DNA of 64,000 nucleotides from Rhodobacter sp. (GTDB taxonomy: Bacteria > Pseudomonadota > Alphaproteobacteria > Rhodobacterales > Rhodobacteraceae), in the NCBI GenBank assembly GCA_020251025.1, contig JADCDI010000006.1:32685-96684 (forward strand). Direction: 5' to 3'. Below the pieces are notes generated by a model, which saw only the letters and a program-made list of their open reading frames with translations, searched no databases and was not told where the DNA came from. A program made the position numbers and the translations under genes. Of this stretch, positions 60,246-64,000 are shown piece by piece. The first letter of the stretch is position 1; each line of letters starts with the position of its first letter.

Positions 60246-62705
60246 ATGATCGTTGCCTTCCGCTGGCTTTTGCGGCTGTTCACCGGCCTTGTGGTGCTGG
60301 GCGTTCTGGGTCTGGTGATCGGCTACCAGTTCCTGTCGCGTTCGTTGCCCGATTACAGCGAGGATTTCGTCCTGCCCGGCATTTCGGCCCCGGTCGAGAT
60401 CGTGCGCAACAACGCCAATGTGCCCCATATCTTCGGCAACAGCGACGAAGACGTTTTCTTCGCCCTGGGATTTGCCCATGCGCAGGACCGTCTGTGGCAG
60501 ATGACGCAGCTGCGGCGCACCGCGCAAGGCCGCCTGTCCGAGATTTTCGGCCAGCGCACCGTGCGCATTGACGAAATCCTGCGCCGCTACGACCTCTACG
60601 GCCTGGCGGTGCAATCGCTCGGGGCGCAGGACGCGCCGACCAGACGCGCGCTTGAGGCTTATTCAGACGGCGTCAATGCATGGATCGGTCAGGTCATCAG
60701 CGGCGCGCGCGGCCGGGGGGCACCCGAGTTCTTTCTGTTCGAGCCTGAAATCGCGGTCTGGCAGCCGGCGGATTCGATCGCGATCCTCAAGCTGATGGCA
60801 CTGCAGCAATCCACCCATCTGACCGCTGAGGTGCGGCGTGCCCGCGCCTCGCTGCTGCTTCCCGATGCCCGCCTGCGCGACCTGCTTCCCGACGATCCCG
60901 GCGCGGGCATTGCCGCCCTGCCCGACTATGCCGGTCTTGTTCCGGGGGTTCTGCCCGGCGCAGGTCCCGTGCGGCTGGCCGATACGCCGCTGTCGCCCTT
61001 TGCGCAGGCCGGAATGGGCGGTGCCTCGAACGCCTGGGCCGCGGCCCCCGACCGCTCGGCGGCGGGCGGCACGCTGCTGGCGAATGATCCGCATACGGAT
61101 TTCACCGCCCCCGGCCTGTGGTACCTTGCGCGTTTGCAACTGACGTCCGGGGGCGTGATCGGGGCGACGGTTCCGGGGGTTCCCGCCGTGCTTCTGGGCC
61201 GGTCCGACGCGGTGGGATGGGGGCTGACCTCGTCCTATCTTGATGATCTGGACGTGCATGTCGAACAGCTCAACCCCGAAAATCCGGAACAGTACCGCAC
61301 CCCGGACGGCTGGGCCGAATTTGAAACCCGCCAGTCGATCCTGAACGTCAGGGATGCGCTGCCCGTCACCCTGACCCTGCGCTGGACCCGGAACGGCCCC
61401 GTTCTGCCGGGTTCCCATTTCGGTCTTGCGGCCATCACCCCGCCGGGACATGTCGCCTCGGTGTCGTGGACGGCGCTGTCTGCGACCGATACCACAATGA
61501 CCGCAGCCATCCGCATGATGAAGGCGCAGTCCGTGGCGGACGGGCTGGCGGCGGGGGAACTGTTCATTGCGCCGTCACAGAACCTGATGCTTGCCGACAG
61601 GGACGGTATCGCCATGCAGGTCATCGGGGCGATGCCGCGCCGCGATCCGCGCAACCAAAGCCGGGGCCGGATGCCGACACGGGGCTGGCTGCCGGAAAAC
61701 CGCTGGAACGGCTTTTTCCCCTATGCCGACAACCCGCGCTTCGTGAACCCGGCGACAGGCATTCTTGGCAACACCAACAACAAAACCGTGGACCGCCCCT
61801 TTCCCGCCCATGTCAGCTTTGACTGGGGCGATACCCAGCGCATCGCCCGCTGGCTGCGCCTGATGCAAACGCGCGAGGTTCATACCCGCGACAGCTTCAT
61901 CGAGGCGCAGCTTGACACCGTATCCAACGCCGCGCGCACCCTGCTGCCGCTGGTCGGGGCCGATCTGTGGTTCACCGCCGGGGCATCCCCCGCCGGCACG
62001 CCCGAGCGGCGGCGGGCACAGGCACTGGACATGCTGGCGGAATGGAACGGCGAGATGAGCGAACATCTGCCAGAGCCGCTGATCTATTCGGCCTGGCTGC
62101 GCGCGCTGCAGGACCGGCTGATCCGCGACGAGATCGGCCCCTTTGCCGATGAGTTCACCCATGTTGACCCTGTGTTCATCGAACGGGTCTACCGCAACAC
62201 CGAAGGCGCCGGGGTGTGGTGCGACATCCTGCAATCCTCGCCGGTGGAATCCTGCACGGACCTGGCGCGGCTGGCGCTGGATGACGCGCTCCAGGGCCTG
62301 GTGGAACGCTATGGCCCCAATCTGGAAAGCTGGCGCTGGGGCGATGCGCATCAGGCCCATCAGGACCATCCGGTGCTGGGCCAGGTGCCGGTGCTGCGCC
62401 ATCTGGTGAACATCCGCCAGTCGACCAGCGGCGATGACGACACGCTGATGCGCGGGCGCACCGGCGGCAAGGACCCCGATCCCTTCACCAGCGTTCAGGG
62501 GGCAAGCTATCGGGGGGTCTATGACTTCGCCGATCCCGACAGTTCGGTCTTTGTCATCTCCACCGGGCAATCGGGCCATCCGCTGTCGCGCCACTATGAT
62601 GATCTGGGCGAGTTGTGGCGGCGCGGCGAATACACGCCGATGTCGCTGGACCCTGATCTTGCCCGCGCCGCCGCCGTGGGGATCACCAGGCTGACACCGC
62701 AATGA
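60246..62705 (+). CDS. Penicillin acylase family (Ntn-hydrolase) protein
   Basis: N-terminal TM; DVFFALGFAHAQDRLWQM; GGASNAWA autoprocessing region; LANDPH; NTNNKTVDRPFPAHVSFDW. Confidence 0.9.
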   Translation: MIVAFRWLLRLFTGLVVLGVLGLVIGYQFLSRSLPDYSEDFVLPGISAPVEIVRNNANVPHIFGNSDEDVFFALGFAHAQDRLWQMTQLRRTAQGRLSEIFGQRTVRIDEILRRYDLYGLAVQSLGAQDAPTRRALEAYSDGVNAWIGQVISGARGRGAPEFFLFEPEIAVWQPADSIAILKLMALQQSTHLTAEVRRARASLLLPDARLRDLLPDDPGAGIAALPDYAGLVPGVLPGAGPVRLADTPLSPFAQAGMGGASNAWAAAPDRSAAGGTLLANDPHTDFTAPGLWYLARLQLTSGGVIGATVPGVPAVLLGRSDAVGWGLTSSYLDDLDVHVEQLNPENPEQYRTPDGWAEFETRQSILNVRDALPVTLTLRWTRNGPVLPGSHFGLAAITPPGHVASVSWTALSATDTTMTAAIRMMKAQSVADGLAAGELFIAPSQNLMLADRDGIAMQVIGAMPRRDPRNQSRGRMPTRGWLPENRWNGFFPYADNPRFVNPATGILGNTNNKTVDRPFPAHVSFDWGDTQRIARWLRLMQTREVHTRDSFIEAQLDTVSNAARTLLPLVGADLWFTAGASPAGTPERRRAQALDMLAEWNGEMSEHLPEPLIYSAWLRALQDRLIRDEIGPFADEFTHVDPVFIERVYRNTEGAGVWCDILQSSPVESCTDLARLALDDALQGLVERYGPNLESWRWGDAHQAHQDHPVLGQVPVLRHLVNIRQSTSGDDDTLMRGRTGGKDPDPFTSVQGASYRGVYDFADPDSSVFVISTGQSGHPLSRHYDDLGELWRRGEYTPMSLDPDLARAAAVGITRLTPQ

Positions 62706-62745
62706 GACTGGTGACGCAGCACCTTGTCCTGCGCCGCGCCCGGGG
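62702..62745 (+). pseudogene. GNAT (RimJ/RimL-type) acetyltransferase N-terminal remnant
   Basis: MRLVTQHLVLRRAR with ATGA overlap to the acylase stop, then homology ends at a G9 tract. Confidence 0.5.
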
Positions 62746-62749
62746 GGGG

Positions 62750-63085
62750 GAGATGCGAGGCCAAGGCATGCCCATCGGCCAGGCCTTCGCTCCCCCCCCC
62801 CGACCGCGATTTCTCCGAACGCTGCGACACCGCGAAAAACGGGGGTGACGACGCCCCCCGCCTGCGCGATCCTTGCGTGATCGCCCACCTCCTCCAGCCC
62901 GCCCTCTTCCACGGTCGTCACATCAGCGTTAAGATCAAGACGAGGGGCGAGTTCACCCCCGGCATGACCGTCGCCGACGGGTGGCGCACGACGAAGCGCA
63001 CGCCCGGAGCGGTGGTCATGGGGAGAATGGGCAGGGAGGGTTTTTCCGGTTGTTGACGGAGCGGCTGGGGGGTGTGCGGGGGAGA
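62750..63085 (+). pseudogene. Inosine-uridine nucleoside hydrolase C-terminal remnant with frameshifts
   Basis: GMPIGQAFA / DRDFSERCDTAKNGGDDAPRLRDPCVIAHLLQPALFHGRHISVKIKTRGEFTPGMTVADGWRTTKRTPGAVVMGRMGREGF / RLLTERLG in shifting frames. Confidence 0.7.
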
Positions 63086-63203
63086 AAGACTGCTACGCGC
63101 ATTTTTTGTGTGAAGCACTTGGATTCGCGCAAAACTCAACCATAGTCCGAAGAGCCGATTAAAGAAGTGCGGTCAGATACCCTTCAATGGAGTGGACTAA
63201 CCA

Positions 63204-63861
63204 ATGCCAGATCACGTATTTCAAGTCTTTGTTCCCAATGGAACTCCGACATATACCTACGTCAAGCGTCAGTCTAAGGGAAACGAAGAGAAGCTAGCCG
63301 CGGCACTTGATATGCCAAAGATGGTAATTTCAGTCTCTGGACCTTCAAAGACTGGAAAGACTGCACTTTTAGCTACCTGCATTATGTCGGACAGAATTAT
63401 TCCTGTTTCTGGTCAGTCACTTAGATCGGCAAGTGATCTGTGGCAAGCAGTCATGCGATGGATTGGCGGACCAGATGAAATTGAAAAGGTAAAGCAGCGT
63501 GTAATTGGTGGTGGTGGAGCCGTTCGTATTTCTGCTCAAGCTGGTGCAGTCTTTGCTAAGGGTGGAACCGAAGGGGAATTAAATGGCAGCTTCGCATCCA
63601 CAAATGCTACTACGGAGCGATATAGCGTTGCATTCTTTGAATCTGTTTCAAAGGAACTGGGTGGAAGCGATTTTGTAGTATTTTTGGACGACTTTCATTA
63701 TATTCCTAAAGAGGCGCAGGTCGACATTGCTAAGTCCATTAAAGCAATCGCTGAACGTGGTGTGCGCGTGTGCATCGCTTCTGTGCCACACAGATCGGAC
63801 GACATGGTCAGGGCCAATGATGAGCTGACAGGGCGAATTGTATCAATTATGTTCGACTACT
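63204..63861 (+). pseudogene. P-loop (STAND/AAA-like) ATPase, 3' end removed by IS insertion
   Basis: VISVSGPSKTGKTALL Walker A, FVVFLDDFHYI Walker B; low GC; native reading ends at FDYW where the IS terminal repeat starts. Confidence 0.7.
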
Positions 63862-64000
63862 GGCTCTGTTGCGCAAATCACCTGACGACCGAGGTACCCC
63901 TTTCCCCGGACAGACTTATCCCACGGCCTCTGTGACGGGGATGCCGAGCGCGGTGTAGCCGTTGAGGACGCCTATGCGGACCTGGAGTTCGGCAACCTGA
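63862..64000 (-). mobile_element. IS element end, probable IS5 family (IS903-like), with transposase C-terminus from 63916
   Basis: Terminal repeat GGCTCTGTTGCGCAAATC; minus-strand ...QVAELQVRIGVLNGYTALGIPVTEAVG* transposase tail; continues past window. Confidence 0.75.

Overview
GC-rich, densely coding alphaproteobacterial window, Rhodobacteraceae-like by gene content and motifs; the genus is an inference. No rRNA, tRNA or CRISPR array was recognised. Core genes include a cysteine desulfurase/IscR pair, icd, typA, alaS, recA, cckA, an RsmB-type methyltransferase, guaB, mfd and hemB. Other blocks are an aglEFGAK alpha-glucoside uptake cassette with a divergent LacI regulator, GH1 glucosidase and glucokinase; a form II (AYRGAGR) Cox-type molybdenum hydroxylase operon preceded by a LuxR regulator, a NosP-like FIST protein and a NahK-like hybrid kinase; psuK-psuG; patatin-bdhA; and a penicillin acylase. 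Two low-GC accessory segments have visible scars. At about 18.67-20.58 kb there are orphan secreted ORFs and an IS1380-like remnant, and the flanking phyH gene is 5'-truncated. At about 62.7-64.0 kb a GNAT N-terminal remnant is fused to a decayed nucleoside hydrolase, followed by a P-loop ATPase cut by an IS5/IS903-like element. The best non-coding signals are an undescribed sRNA or leader candidate on the minus strand at about 47083-47158, a perfect CtrA box upstream of cckA, a LexA box upstream of recA, paired LacI-type operators in the agl intergenic region, and a possible alternative-pairing leader upstream of guaB. All calls come from reading the sequence and supplied ORFs; no database search was run.
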